Under the pieces are notes generated by a model. The model was not told the DNA's origin, made no database searches, and saw only the letters and a program-made list of their open reading frames with translations. A DNA stretch of 64,000 nt from an uncultured Pelagibacteraceae bacterium (GTDB lineage: Bacteria > Pseudomonadota > Alphaproteobacteria > Pelagibacterales > Pelagibacteraceae), in contig CACNRD010000001.1 of assembly GCA_902622795.1 (NCBI GenBank), forward strand, positions 265,200 through 329,199, given 5' to 3'. Within the stretch, counting starts at the first letter, position 1. Each line of letters starts with the position of its first letter. Positions 46,054 to 54,854 of this stretch are shown here, one piece after another. The translations under genes and the position numbers were made by a program.

Positions 46054-47126
46054 TTTTTTACATTATCGTAATCAGTTTTAGTTTCTAGGTTATCATCATT
46101 TTGATTATTTTCTTGTTCAGAAATTTCTTCACTATAAAATTTTTTAACTAACTCTTCCTCTTTTAATCTTTGCTCTTCGTCAAATTTTTTTTCCCACTCC
46201 TTCATTCGTCTATTTTCCTCATCAATTCTCTGTTTTTGAGCCATTTCACTTAATCGAATTCTTTCGTCTTCTTCTTCAATTCTTTTTTGTCTTTCCTCCT
46301 CCATTTTCAATTCTCTTTCTCTTTGACGCCTTTCATTTTCTTTACTTATTCTTTCACGTTCTGCTTCTTTAAGTTCTTTTTCTTTAATTCTTAATTCCTC
46401 TTCCTTGGCTCTTTGTTCGGTCTCTTCTTTTAAAATCTGCCTTTGAATTTCTTGCTGTCTTTCATTTTCTAGATCTCTTAATCTTTGCTCCATCTCTTTG
46501 AGTTTTTCTTGCTCATATTTCAATTTTCTAGCTGCCTCTCTTAATCTTTGTTCTTCCTCAAGTCGATTTTTTCTTTCAATTTCTTTTAATCTTAGTTTTT
46601 CTTGTCTTTCCTTTTCTTTTTCATCTCTTATCTTTTGAATTTCAAGTTCTCTATTTTTTAGCTGCTCCTCTTTAATCTTAAAATTTTCTTCTCTAATTCT
46701 TTGTCTCTCAAGCATTTTTAACCTTAAATCCTCTTGTTTAAGCTTTCTGGCTTCTTCTCTAAGTTTTTTAGTTTCTTCGTCTTTTATTTTTTTCTGTTCT
46801 ATTTTAATTCTTTGAGCTTCTATTTTTTGTCTTTTTTCCTCATTTTTTTTCTTTTGTTTTTCATTTTCAATAATTAATTTTTTTTGTAAAAGAATTTTCT
46901 TTCTTTCTTCTCTTACTTCATCCTGTTTGGCTTTTTTTACTAATTTTTTTTCAAGAATTAATTCTCTTTTTTTTTCTTTTTCTAATTGTTTTTTTAATGC
47001 TAAATCTTTTTTAACCTTGTTTTTTTTAAAATCATTTAAAATCGAGGAAAATTTATTTTTTGTTTTATCAATTGGATCAAATAAAATTTTTTTAATTTTT
47101 CTATTACTATCTTTTATTGAGACCAT
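46050..47126 (-). CDS. Highly charged, long single-helix/coiled-coil protein
   Basis: About 358 residues. From about residue 45 to 330 the sequence is almost only E, K, R, Q and L, with runs such as ERQRIREENFKIKEEQLKN, and no proline or glycine breaks. It should form a very long alpha helix, either coiled coil or ER/K-type stable single helix. The N-terminal about 40 residues (KKILFDPIDKTKNKF) and the acidic N-rich tail differ. There is no signal peptide or membrane segment. I recognise no specific family; a structural spacer or tether is an inference. ATG 47126 is preferred over TTG 47141. Confidence 0.75.
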   Translation of the reverse strand: MVSIKDSNRKIKKILFDPIDKTKNKFSSILNDFKKNKVKKDLALKKQLEKEKKRELILEKKLVKKAKQDEVREERKKILLQKKLIIENEKQKKKNEEKRQKIEAQRIKIEQKKIKDEETKKLREEARKLKQEDLRLKMLERQRIREENFKIKEEQLKNRELEIQKIRDEKEKERQEKLRLKEIERKNRLEEEQRLREAARKLKYEQEKLKEMEQRLRDLENERQQEIQRQILKEETEQRAKEEELRIKEKELKEAERERISKENERRQRERELKMEEERQKRIEEEDERIRLSEMAQKQRIDEENRRMKEWEKKFDEEQRLKEEELVKKFYSEEISEQENNQNDDNLETKTDYDNVKN

Positions 47127-47217
47127 TTTTAAAAGTACCAATTAGAATTAAAACACTAAATATTATGTGTGTCAAAATTGAGTTTTTTATAAAATCAAAT
47201 ACAACTTAAGATTGTTG

Positions 47218-47304
47218 ATGATTAAATTAGTTAATAAAATACTTTTACAACTATTAAGTGTTAATAAAAATCAAAAGAATCAACTAATGTTAATTATGAG
47301 GTGA
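47218..47304 (+). CDS. Possible 28-residue leader peptide upstream of the DUF2061 gene
   Basis: ATG at 47218 opens 28 codons (start MIKLVNKILLQLL, end LMLIMR) and stops with TGA inside the 5' arm of the terminator hairpin at 47298-47327. The Leu, Ile and Asn content is high but no single-residue run stands out. The coincidence of stop codon and hairpin arm is what suggests a leader peptide. It could be chance. Confidence 0.3.
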   Translation: MIKLVNKILLQLLSVNKNQKNQLMLIMR

Positions 47305-47335
47305 TGGAGGGAGACTGAAATCACCTCTTTTTTTT
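47298..47335 (+). terminator. Terminator-like hairpin upstream of the DUF2061 gene (possible attenuator)
   Basis: GAGGTGAT (47298-47305) pairs with ATCACCTC (47320-47327), and T8 follows (47328-47335). No plus-strand gene ends upstream; the DUF2061 gene starts 40 bases later. Either it ends a small leader RNA, or it acts as an attenuator for the downstream gene. The 14-base loop contains GGAGGGAG, which resembles a Shine-Dalgarno. Confidence 0.7.
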
Positions 47336-47375
47336 GAGTAATTTATAAACTCTAATTTTCATATATATCTAAATA

Positions 47376-47576
47376 ATGGCAGATAAAAAAATAAGATCAG
47401 TTGCAAAAACTTTTTCTTGGAGACTTTTTATTTTTATTTATTGGGTGATATTCGGCTACATATATACTGGTACATTTATTGGAGCAGGAATATTAGGAGT
47501 CGGATCAATTATTCCTCTTTTTTTCTATTACTTTCATGAAAGAATTTGGAACAAAGTTAAATGGGGCACCAATTAA
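47376..47576 (+). CDS. DUF2061 small membrane protein
   Basis: A 66-residue protein with the DUF2061 pattern: basic start KKIRSVAKTFSWRL, two hydrophobic helices (about 17-34 and 38-52) and the ending YFHERIWNKVKWG. The function is unknown for the family. It converges on the malonyl-CoA decarboxylase gene with a 4-base overlap and lies behind an attenuator-like hairpin. Confidence 0.8.
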   Translation: MADKKIRSVAKTFSWRLFIFIYWVIFGYIYTGTFIGAGILGVGSIIPLFFYYFHERIWNKVKWGTN

Positions 47577-48886
47577 ATAAACTTTTTGAGTTTATCTGAG
47601 ATTATTACTTTTTTATTATTGATATAATCTTCATGATTTTTTTCAATATTCTTAAGCTCATAAAGATAATTTACCATAACACCAAATGATCTATTAAAAC
47701 CAACCTCAGATACATTTGCATTTATATTAATGTCCTCAATTGTAGCTCCATTGCCTAAGTGAAATCTAGTTACATCATTAATCGGTAATTGTTTATGATT
47801 TTTTTCATTTATTAAATAATGAGCTACTAGTTTTAAAATAGCATCCTTATTGGATACAATTCTAGTGTCACCAATTTTTAAATCTGGAGATTTTAAGAAA
47901 GATATATTTTCTAAAGGAATGTTTCCTAGAATATTTTTTATTTTATTGTCCTCTAAATATGAAAACCAATCTCTAAAACCTGGAATAGGTGACAAGGTTC
48001 CAAAGTGTTTTACGTTAGGCAATTCTTCTTGGATTTCATAAACAACTCTTTTGATTAAAAAATTTCCTAAAGTAACTCTTGATAAACCCTCTTGACAGTT
48101 ACTTATAGAATAGAATGTTGCAGTATCATAATTTTTATTCCCAGTTGAGTGTGGCTTTGTAATTTCTTGTATCGATTTACCTAGACCATTTGTAAGTGCT
48201 ACTTGAACAAATATTATGGGCTCGTCTTCAAGTGCTGGGTGAAAATATGAAAAAAACCTTCTATCCTCCCCTAGTCTTCTCTTAAGTTCATCCATATCTT
48301 TAATTTTATGAACTCTCTCATATTTCATAATTTTTTCTAAAACTGCAGCTTTGGTATCCCAAGTAATTTTTGCTAATCTTAAAAACCCAGGATTAAACCA
48401 CGACTTAAATAATTCTCTTAAATCATTATCCAAGGGTTTTAATTCCAAATTCTCTTTTAATACTTTCAATAAATCTTCTCTTAATGAGACTATAGTAGAG
48501 ATGCCATTTGGAGCCATATTCATTCTTCTAAATAATTCTCTCCTCTTTCCCTCAGATACTATAAATAAATTAAATAAATTTTTATCATTCTTAGTTTTTT
48601 GATAAATCTCTATAGCTTCTGATACCTTAGTGTGACTAGGCTTAAATTTCTCATTAATTTTCTTAAAAAAAGCTAGTTTGTTCTCAGGTGTAAGACTTTG
48701 ATAAAGATCTGTCACATCCCTTGCAACGGTAATTCCAAAAGCTGCGCCTTTGTTTGAGATTAAATCATCACATAGTGAAAGTATTGTCTCTAAATCATTT
48801 TTTTTAAGTTCCTTTTTCTTGAAGAGTTTTTGACCTACATCAGCAATGGATGAAATGATATCTTTTAAGTTGAAAATATTTTTCAT
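47573..48886 (-). CDS. Malonyl-CoA decarboxylase
   Basis: A 437-residue decarboxylase (malonyl-CoA to acetyl-CoA + CO2). The N-terminal helical domain holds FFKKINEKF. The catalytic GNAT-like domain shows HPALEDEPIIFVQVALTNGL, YSISNCQEGLSRVTLGNFLIK and HFGTLSPIPGFRDW (in part), with the Ser-His pair of the family. It is downstream of TauE/SafE, dusA and a TRAP system on the same strand. Confidence 0.93.
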   Translation of the reverse strand: MKNIFNLKDIISSIADVGQKLFKKKELKKNDLETILSLCDDLISNKGAAFGITVARDVTDLYQSLTPENKLAFFKKINEKFKPSHTKVSEAIEIYQKTKNDKNLFNLFIVSEGKRRELFRRMNMAPNGISTIVSLREDLLKVLKENLELKPLDNDLRELFKSWFNPGFLRLAKITWDTKAAVLEKIMKYERVHKIKDMDELKRRLGEDRRFFSYFHPALEDEPIIFVQVALTNGLGKSIQEITKPHSTGNKNYDTATFYSISNCQEGLSRVTLGNFLIKRVVYEIQEELPNVKHFGTLSPIPGFRDWFSYLEDNKIKNILGNIPLENISFLKSPDLKIGDTRIVSNKDAILKLVAHYLINEKNHKQLPINDVTRFHLGNGATIEDININANVSEVGFNRSFGVMVNYLYELKNIEKNHEDYINNKKVIISDKLKKFI

Positions 48887-48888
48887 AT

Positions 48889-49725
48889 CTAATTTATACT
48901 TAAATATTCATAAAAAGATCTTATTGAAACAATTATTAAAAATGAGCCAAAAATTTTACTCAATAAACCCTTGTTAATTTTATATACTGCTTTAGCACCT
49001 ATACGCGCCATTAACATCGTCACAGGCACAAATACAATAAAACCTAATAGATTTATGTACCCCAGACTAAAAGGTGTATTAATGTTATTAATTATTTTAC
49101 CACTAATTATCATTGTAGTGGTTCCAGTAACAGCAATCAAAAAACCAACTGCTGCTGCAGTTCCAATAGATTTTCTAATGTCGTAACCAAAAGTTCTCAT
49201 AAAAGGAACCATTAATGATCCACCACCTATTCCAAGTGGTACAGAAATAAACCCAATTATAATTCCAGAGATATTTTTAATTAAATCTGAAATTTTCTTT
49301 GGATTTTCAACAAGCTTCTCTCTTAAAAAAATAAAAAATACTCCGACTAAAAAAGCAAAAATTGAAAAAAATAAAACTAATGCTGGTGTCTTTAAATTAA
49401 CTGCTAAAAAAGTTCCAGCTATTACCCCAAATAAAATAAATATACCAAATGATTTAACCATCTTAAAATCTACAGCATCATGTTCCATATGTGTCTTTGT
49501 TGAGATTATTGAGGTTGGGACAATGATTGCTAATGAGGTTCCAACTGAAAGATGCATTCTAGTGACAATATCAAAATCTAAAACCGAAAAAGCGTAATAC
49601 AACGCTGGAACCATTATTATTCCTCCACCAACACCTAGTAAGCCTGCCATAAAACCAGCAACTGCAGCAGCAATAGCTAACACAACTAATAAATTTATTA
49701 TTTCATTAATATTTGAGATATCCAT
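48889..49725 (-). CDS. TauE/SafE family membrane transporter
   Basis: A 278-residue membrane protein with about eight helices in two related halves. Each half has a glycine-rich signature: GFMAGLLGVGGGIIMVPAL near residue 24 and GFISVPLGIGGGSLMVPFM near 157. The family exports sulfite, sulfoacetate or other small organic anions. The direction and substrate are not known here. It starts at the TAATG overlap with dusA and ends 2 bases before the decarboxylase gene. Confidence 0.88.
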   Translation of the reverse strand: MDISNINEIINLLVVLAIAAAVAGFMAGLLGVGGGIIMVPALYYAFSVLDFDIVTRMHLSVGTSLAIIVPTSIISTKTHMEHDAVDFKMVKSFGIFILFGVIAGTFLAVNLKTPALVLFFSIFAFLVGVFFIFLREKLVENPKKISDLIKNISGIIIGFISVPLGIGGGSLMVPFMRTFGYDIRKSIGTAAAVGFLIAVTGTTTMIISGKIINNINTPFSLGYINLLGFIVFVPVTMLMARIGAKAVYKINKGLLSKIFGSFLIIVSIRSFYEYLSIN

Positions 49726-50729
49726 TATGTATTTGCCTGATTGGCTTTTTCATTATTTTGAACAATTGCCATAATATGTTTTGTTTTTTGGAAATCAGAT
49801 TCACGAGCCATTAAATTGTCACTTAAATATCTTTTCCATTCCTTTGATCCTATTTGGCCATGATACAAACCTACCGTATGTCTCATAATATGATTAACTT
49901 TTGTTCCTAGTTTAACTTCTTTTTCAACATACTCTAGAAGCTGCTCAGCTACTTGCTCTCTAGTAGGATTAATTTTTGTATTAAATATTTCTTTTTCAAT
50001 TTCTATTAATGAATATGGGTTTTGATATATAGATCTTCCAATCATTACTCCATCACAAATATTTAGATGTTTATTTATTTCATCTATTTTAGAAATACCT
50101 CCATTGATAATTATTTCTAAATCTGGATTTTGTTTTTTAACTTCATAAACCATGTTGTAATTGAGTTTTGGAATATTTAGATTTTGCTTTGGTGAAAGAC
50201 CAGTTAGCATTGCTTTTCTTGCATGCAAAATAAATGTTTTAGTGCCAGCATCTCTCATTTTGTGAATAAAACTATTTAGATATTCAAAACTTTCTACATC
50301 ATCAAATCCAATTCTAGTTTTTGCTGTAACTGGAATATTGCATGATTTAACCATTGCATTTATACATTCGGCAACTAGATCTGGCTCTTTCATTAAACAA
50401 GCACCAAACATATTTTTTTGAACCTTTTTACTAGGACAACCTAAATTAATATTAATTTCATCATAGCCCATATCCTCTGCGATCTTCGCAACTTCAGCTA
50501 GCTCCCCTTTATTTGATCCACCAACCTGTAATGCTAGAGGTTTTTCCTCAGGACTATAAGATAAGATTTTTTTTCTATCCCCATGTATTGCAGATTTTGT
50601 AGCAACCATTTCAGTATAAAGCATTACTTTTTTACTCATCAATCTTAAGAAAAAACGATCATGTCTATCTGTACAATCCATCATTGGGGCAACAGAAACT
50701 TTTCTATTAATTGTATTATTAGTATCCAA
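49725..50729 (-). CDS. dusA: tRNA-dihydrouridine synthase A
   Basis: A 334-residue FMN-dependent reductase making dihydrouridine at tRNA positions 20/20a. VAPMMDCTDRHDRFFLR at the N-terminus and LNLGCPSKKVQKNMFGACLM (catalytic Cys) are DusA-specific in pattern. The start is TTG 50729, overlapping the dctM stop by 11 bases; the next ATG lies within the conserved MMD motif. It is probably carried along in the TRAP operon. Confidence 0.92.
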   Translation of the reverse strand: MDTNNTINRKVSVAPMMDCTDRHDRFFLRLMSKKVMLYTEMVATKSAIHGDRKKILSYSPEEKPLALQVGGSNKGELAEVAKIAEDMGYDEININLGCPSKKVQKNMFGACLMKEPDLVAECINAMVKSCNIPVTAKTRIGFDDVESFEYLNSFIHKMRDAGTKTFILHARKAMLTGLSPKQNLNIPKLNYNMVYEVKKQNPDLEIIINGGISKIDEINKHLNICDGVMIGRSIYQNPYSLIEIEKEIFNTKINPTREQVAEQLLEYVEKEVKLGTKVNHIMRHTVGLYHGQIGSKEWKRYLSDNLMARESDFQKTKHIMAIVQNNEKANQANT

Positions 50730-52050
50730 GAGGTTTACCCATTATTTTGTCAGGAAGCCATGTAACTATTTCAGGAAAGATACATAAAATTAAAATTGCT
50801 AATGCCATTATAATCATAAATGGTATAGAGCCTTTTAAAATTTCTGACAAACTCACATCTGGGGTAATGCCTTTTATTATATAAAGATTTAATCCAACGG
50901 GTGGAGTTATTAATCCTATCTCCATATTAATAGTAAATACAATTGCAAACCAATATGGATCAAAACCTAATGTAGTAATTACAGGTAATAATATAGCAGA
51001 AGTCATAACGATAACCGCAACAGGAGGTAAAAAGAAACCAGCTATTAAAAGAAATATATTTATTAAAAGAAATACAACCCATTTATTAGAGCTTAATTCT
51101 ACCATGCTCTGAGCTAAAGACTGAGTTACATAAAGTTGTGAAAGTGTAAATGCAAAAAGATAAGAAGCTGCAATGATAAACATTATCATGACACTTTCTT
51201 TCATTGAAACTTTAACAATATTCCATATTTTTTTTGGTTGATAAATTTTGTAAACTATAGCGATTAATACAAAAACTAAAAATGCTCCAACACCAGACGC
51301 CTCTGATGGAGTTGCTACACCCCCATATAACACATATAAAACACCTGCTATAATTGCTAAGAATGGAAGAACTCTAGGTAATACTTCAAGTTTTTCTCTT
51401 AAAGTTGGAGGTGTTCTATTCCTTAAAGCTTTTGCAGCATCTTTATCAATAAAGTAGCTATGAATAAGAGCCCAAATTGCAAACATACCTGCCAACATAA
51501 AACCAGGTACTAATCCACATAAAAATAATCTACCAATCGATGTACCGGTTGCGATTCCATAAACTATTAAAACTATACTTGGAGGAATTAAAACTCCTAA
51601 TGTTCCTCCAGCTGCTATAGTGCCTGTAGCAATTTGGTCAGAGTAGCCTCTCTTTCTCATCTCTGGTATCCCCATTGTTCCAATTGCTGCACATGTTGCT
51701 GGACTAGATCCGCTTAAAGCTGCAAAAATTGAACAAGCTCCAATATTAGAAATAACCAAACCACCTGGAAGCCTCCACAGCCATCTATCTAAACCAGTAT
51801 ATAAATCTTTTCCCGCAGGAGAATTGGCTACTGCCATACCCATTAAAATAAACATTGGTATCGAAAGTAAGACAAATGAATTTAGTCCTGCATAAAACGT
51901 TTCTGCAAATACATCTAACATTTGAAAACCTTCAAATGACACTAAAAGAACAATTGATACAAAACTTAAACCAAATGCAATTGGAATTCCTGAAAAAAGT
52001 ACTATCAGAGTAAATACTGCAACAATAATAGCTATTATTAATGGGTCCAT
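50719..52050 (-). CDS. dctM: TRAP transporter large permease (DctM type)
   Basis: A 443-residue membrane protein with about twelve helices, showing SIPMFILMGMAVANS, FAALSGSSPATCAAIG and GLITPPVGLNLYIIKG, typical of the Na+-coupled DctM subunit. It works with the DctQ and DctP proteins encoded upstream. The spacing to dctQ is 3 bases. The substrate is a carboxylate or similar small anion by family. Confidence 0.94.
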   Translation of the reverse strand: MDPLIIAIIVAVFTLIVLFSGIPIAFGLSFVSIVLLVSFEGFQMLDVFAETFYAGLNSFVLLSIPMFILMGMAVANSPAGKDLYTGLDRWLWRLPGGLVISNIGACSIFAALSGSSPATCAAIGTMGIPEMRKRGYSDQIATGTIAAGGTLGVLIPPSIVLIVYGIATGTSIGRLFLCGLVPGFMLAGMFAIWALIHSYFIDKDAAKALRNRTPPTLREKLEVLPRVLPFLAIIAGVLYVLYGGVATPSEASGVGAFLVFVLIAIVYKIYQPKKIWNIVKVSMKESVMIMFIIAASYLFAFTLSQLYVTQSLAQSMVELSSNKWVVFLLINIFLLIAGFFLPPVAVIVMTSAILLPVITTLGFDPYWFAIVFTINMEIGLITPPVGLNLYIIKGITPDVSLSEILKGSIPFMIIMALAILILCIFPEIVTWLPDKIMGKPLGY

Positions 52051-52053
52051 TTT

Positions 52054-52542
52054 CTAGTCTGTCTCGTCGGTTAACTTAATAATTTCTGCAATGTACTGAA
52101 GTATCATTAAAATAGCTCCAACCATCATTGATGAATAAGGTATCCATAGTGGAGGGTCCCAAACTGTGCCAGTTGAGTAATTTTTAGTAAATGCCTCTTC
52201 AACCATTAGGAAACCAAAATAAAATAGAATTAAAAAAAATAATAAACTTAATAACGATGTAAAAATTTTTAATCTTATAACATTTTTTGAGGACAAAAAA
52301 TCATATATCCACTCCATACTAACATGTGCTTTTTCACTTAAAACATAAGCGCTGCCAATGAAAGTAGATGCAACTAACAACATTGTTACAAGTTCAGTTT
52401 GCCATGTTATTGCTCTTTGGAAAAAATACCTTTCAAATACTAATTCGACAATTACAAGAATTGATAAAAGTAAAGCAAGAACAGCAAATGCTCCACAAGC
52501 TTTGGCTGTAAAATCACAGAATTTTAAATATTTATTTTTCAT
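52054..52542 (-). CDS. dctQ: TRAP transporter small permease (DctQ type)
   Basis: A 162-residue protein with four transmembrane helices and the DctQ pattern RAITWQTELVTMLLVASTFIG (in part) with conserved Trp-Glu. Its ATG directly follows nine T residues of a terminator hairpin, leaving no Shine-Dalgarno of its own. Confidence 0.92.
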   Translation of the reverse strand: MKNKYLKFCDFTAKACGAFAVLALLLSILVIVELVFERYFFQRAITWQTELVTMLLVASTFIGSAYVLSEKAHVSMEWIYDFLSSKNVIRLKIFTSLLSLLFFLILFYFGFLMVEEAFTKNYSTGTVWDPPLWIPYSSMMVGAILMILQYIAEIIKLTDETD

Positions 52543-52580
52543 AAAAAAAAACCCCTACTTATTTTTGATAAATAGGGGTT
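52543..52580 (-). terminator. Intra-operon terminator hairpin abutting the dctQ start codon
   Basis: On the minus strand CCCCTATTTAT pairs with ATAAGTAGGGG (one G-U) around a CAAAA loop, extended by AA/TT, then T9 runs directly into the dctQ ATG at 52542. It lies between dctP and dctQ. It should end most transcripts after the binding-protein gene. It has the same layout as the hairpin at 12136-12171. Confidence 0.88.
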
Positions 52581-52594
52581 CTTTATATATTACT

Positions 52595-53605
52595 TTATTT
52601 AACTGCCAAAGCCATTTCCATTAGTTTATCTCCACCTGGAACTTTTTCAGCAAAAGCCTTATGAGAAGATTTCTTTGCAATCTCTACCCATGCAGCATGA
52701 TCTTTCTCATCCATGTAGACTAATTTAACGCCTGCAGCTTTATATGCATCCTCAAACTTTTTATCTAAATTCTCTACTTGAGCTGTCATATATTTTTCAG
52801 CTACTTTACCAGCAGCCATAAGTGCTTTTTGTTGTTTTGAATTTAAAGCATCATATGATTTTTTAGACATTAAAATTGGTTCATACATAAACCATAATCC
52901 AAATTTTCCTGGAGGTGTCGCACAAGTTACTTGCTCATAAATTTTATAACTTACAAAACTTCCTGAACTAGTATTTGCACCTGTTAATACACCTGTTTGA
53001 AGACCAGTATAAATTTCAGATGAAGGCATACTTTGAATACCTGCACCAGCTGCTTCTAACATTTGGTTAAATGCTTTTCCTGCAGCTCTCATAACCTGTC
53101 CTTTTGCATCGCTTGGATTTTTGATACATTGAGACTTAGAGGCAAATCCGCCACCTAACCAAGCATCTGATAAAACAACTACACCTGCATCAGTTATAAT
53201 TCTTTTAATTTCAGTCATCATAGGACCTTTGTTAAATCTTAATGCGTGATCATGATTTTTTACAGTTCCTGGCATTAAAGTTGCATCAAATTCTGGATGG
53301 AATTTAGAAGCATACGCTAAAGGAAATGCAGAAATATCCAATTGACCAGTTGTCATTGGTTTCCACTGTTCTTTTGGTTTGTATAAAGATTTTGCTGGGT
53401 AGATTCTTATATCTATTCCAACGTTTGCTTTTTTAACTTCATCTGCAATTATTTGAACCATTTCGTGTCTTGGATCAAATGAACCGTCAGCTCTTGGAGT
53501 TCCTGGCCATTGGTGACTTGCTTTTAAAGTTACGGCATAAGCAGAACCAATTAAAGTGAACGCAAGAACAAATGAAGTTAAACATAAAGATATTTTTTTT
53601 AACAT
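52595..53605 (-). CDS. dctP: TRAP transporter periplasmic solute-binding protein (DctP type)
   Basis: A 336-residue protein. The signal peptide (about 24 residues) ends IGSAYA before VTLKASHQWPG. Family features include DIRIYPAKSLYKPKEQW, the substrate arginine region GQVMRAAGKAFNQML and IYTGLQTGVLTGANT. The Shine-Dalgarno GGGAG precedes the ATG, and the gene has a good promoter and its own terminator, suggesting high expression. The ligand cannot be named from the sequence. Confidence 0.92.
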   Translation of the reverse strand: MLKKISLCLTSFVLAFTLIGSAYAVTLKASHQWPGTPRADGSFDPRHEMVQIIADEVKKANVGIDIRIYPAKSLYKPKEQWKPMTTGQLDISAFPLAYASKFHPEFDATLMPGTVKNHDHALRFNKGPMMTEIKRIITDAGVVVLSDAWLGGGFASKSQCIKNPSDAKGQVMRAAGKAFNQMLEAAGAGIQSMPSSEIYTGLQTGVLTGANTSSGSFVSYKIYEQVTCATPPGKFGLWFMYEPILMSKKSYDALNSKQQKALMAAGKVAEKYMTAQVENLDKKFEDAYKAAGVKLVYMDEKDHAAWVEIAKKSSHKAFAEKVPGGDKLMEMALAVK

Positions 53606-53640
53606 TTAATTCTCCCTCTATTGTTATTTGTGATAGTTGT

Positions 53641-53669
53641 ATTAAAATAAAGATATCGGAAAGAGTCAA
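53641..53669 (-). promoter_or_regulatory. dctP promoter
   Basis: On the minus strand TTGACT (53669-53664), a 17-base spacer and TTTAAT (53646-53641) form a good sigma-70 promoter, about 36 bases before the ATG at 53605. It lies in the divergent gap shared with the CoA-transferase gene. Confidence 0.6.
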
Positions 53670-53705
53670 GTTAACAAAAGATACAATTAATTTTTAATAC
53701 TTATT

Positions 53706-54851
53706 ATGGATGGACCACTTAAAAACTTATTGGTAGTTGATTTAACAAGAGTTTTAGTTGGACCATATTGCACAATGATTTTATCAGATTTGGGTGCAAG
53801 GGTAATAAAAGTTGAGGCTCCTGAAATTGGTGATGACTCTAGAAAATTTGGTCCTTTTGTTGAGGATTACTCAGCCTATTTTATGTCTCTTAACAGAGGA
53901 AAAGAAAGCATAGCTTTAAATTTAAAAAATTCAGATGATAAAAAAATATTTGATAAAATTTTATCTAAAGCAGATATCTTAGTTGAGAACTTTAAACCAG
54001 GAACCTTAAAAAAATGGGGATACGGTTGGGAAGAAGTTAATAAAAAGTTTCCTAAATTAATTTATGCTTCAGCATCAGGTTTTGGACAAACAGGTCCCTT
54101 AAAAGAATTACCTGCCTATGATATGGTAGTTCAAGGAATGGGCGGATTGATGAGTGTAACCGGTCAACCAAATTCAGAACCTACAAGAGTTGGTACTTCA
54201 ATTGGAGATATTACTGCTGGATTATTTACAACAATTGGAATTAATGCAGCTTTGTATGATAGACAAAAAACAGGTAAAGGAATGTATATAGATGTTTCCA
54301 TGCTTGACTGTCAAATTGCAATTCTTGAAAATGCAATTGCAAGATATTTATCTAAAAATGAAATACCTAAACCAATGGGCTCAAGACACCCTTCTATAGC
54401 TCCGTTTGAAGCATTTAAAACTAAAGACAGCTATATAATCATTGCTGCTGGTAATGATAAGTTATTTGAAAAGCTTTGTAACATTTTAGAAGTTCCTGAA
54501 ATGTTTAGTAGTGAAAAATTTAACTCAAATTCTTCCAGGGCAAAACATATGGATGAACTTAAAAGTATTCTTGAAAGTAAACTTTCTACTAAATCAACCA
54601 ATGAATGGGTTAGTCAAATGGAGAAAGATAAAATTCCTTGTGGTCCTATATTTAATATTAAAGAAGCGGTTGAAAATCCACAAGTTGAAGCAAGAAACAT
54701 GATTGTAAAAGCTTATCATAAAGTAATAGGAGATTTTAAATTGGCAGGAAACCCTATTAAAATGTCTACATATGATGATCCTGATAAAAGAGGTGACATC
54801 CCTGATCTAGATGAACACCGAGAAAAAATAATAAAAGAATTTGTAAATTAA
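53706..54851 (+). CDS. Class III (CaiB/BaiF) CoA-transferase
   Basis: A 381-residue CoA-transferase. VVDLTRVLVGPYCTMILSDLG at the N-terminus (in part), VIKVEAP, and the catalytic Asp in PAYDMVVQGMGGLMSV (about 137-152) are typical of the family. It moves CoA between carboxylic acids; relatives include succinyl-CoA:dicarboxylate transferases. It is divergent from the TRAP dctP gene, so it may activate the imported acid. The exact acids are unknown. Confidence 0.88.
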   Translation: MDGPLKNLLVVDLTRVLVGPYCTMILSDLGARVIKVEAPEIGDDSRKFGPFVEDYSAYFMSLNRGKESIALNLKNSDDKKIFDKILSKADILVENFKPGTLKKWGYGWEEVNKKFPKLIYASASGFGQTGPLKELPAYDMVVQGMGGLMSVTGQPNSEPTRVGTSIGDITAGLFTTIGINAALYDRQKTGKGMYIDVSMLDCQIAILENAIARYLSKNEIPKPMGSRHPSIAPFEAFKTKDSYIIIAAGNDKLFEKLCNILEVPEMFSSEKFNSNSSRAKHMDELKSILESKLSTKSTNEWVSQMEKDKIPCGPIFNIKEAVENPQVEARNMIVKAYHKVIGDFKLAGNPIKMSTYDDPDKRGDIPDLDEHREKIIKEFVN

Positions 54852-54854
54852 AAT

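Noticed and set aside
46050..47126. Charged-helix gene as a TolA homologue
   Set aside because: TolA has an N-terminal membrane anchor and a C-terminal folded domain. Neither is visible here.
46927..47145. 72-codon hydrophobic ORF opposite the charged-helix gene
   Set aside because: Another complement artefact of K/E-rich codons.
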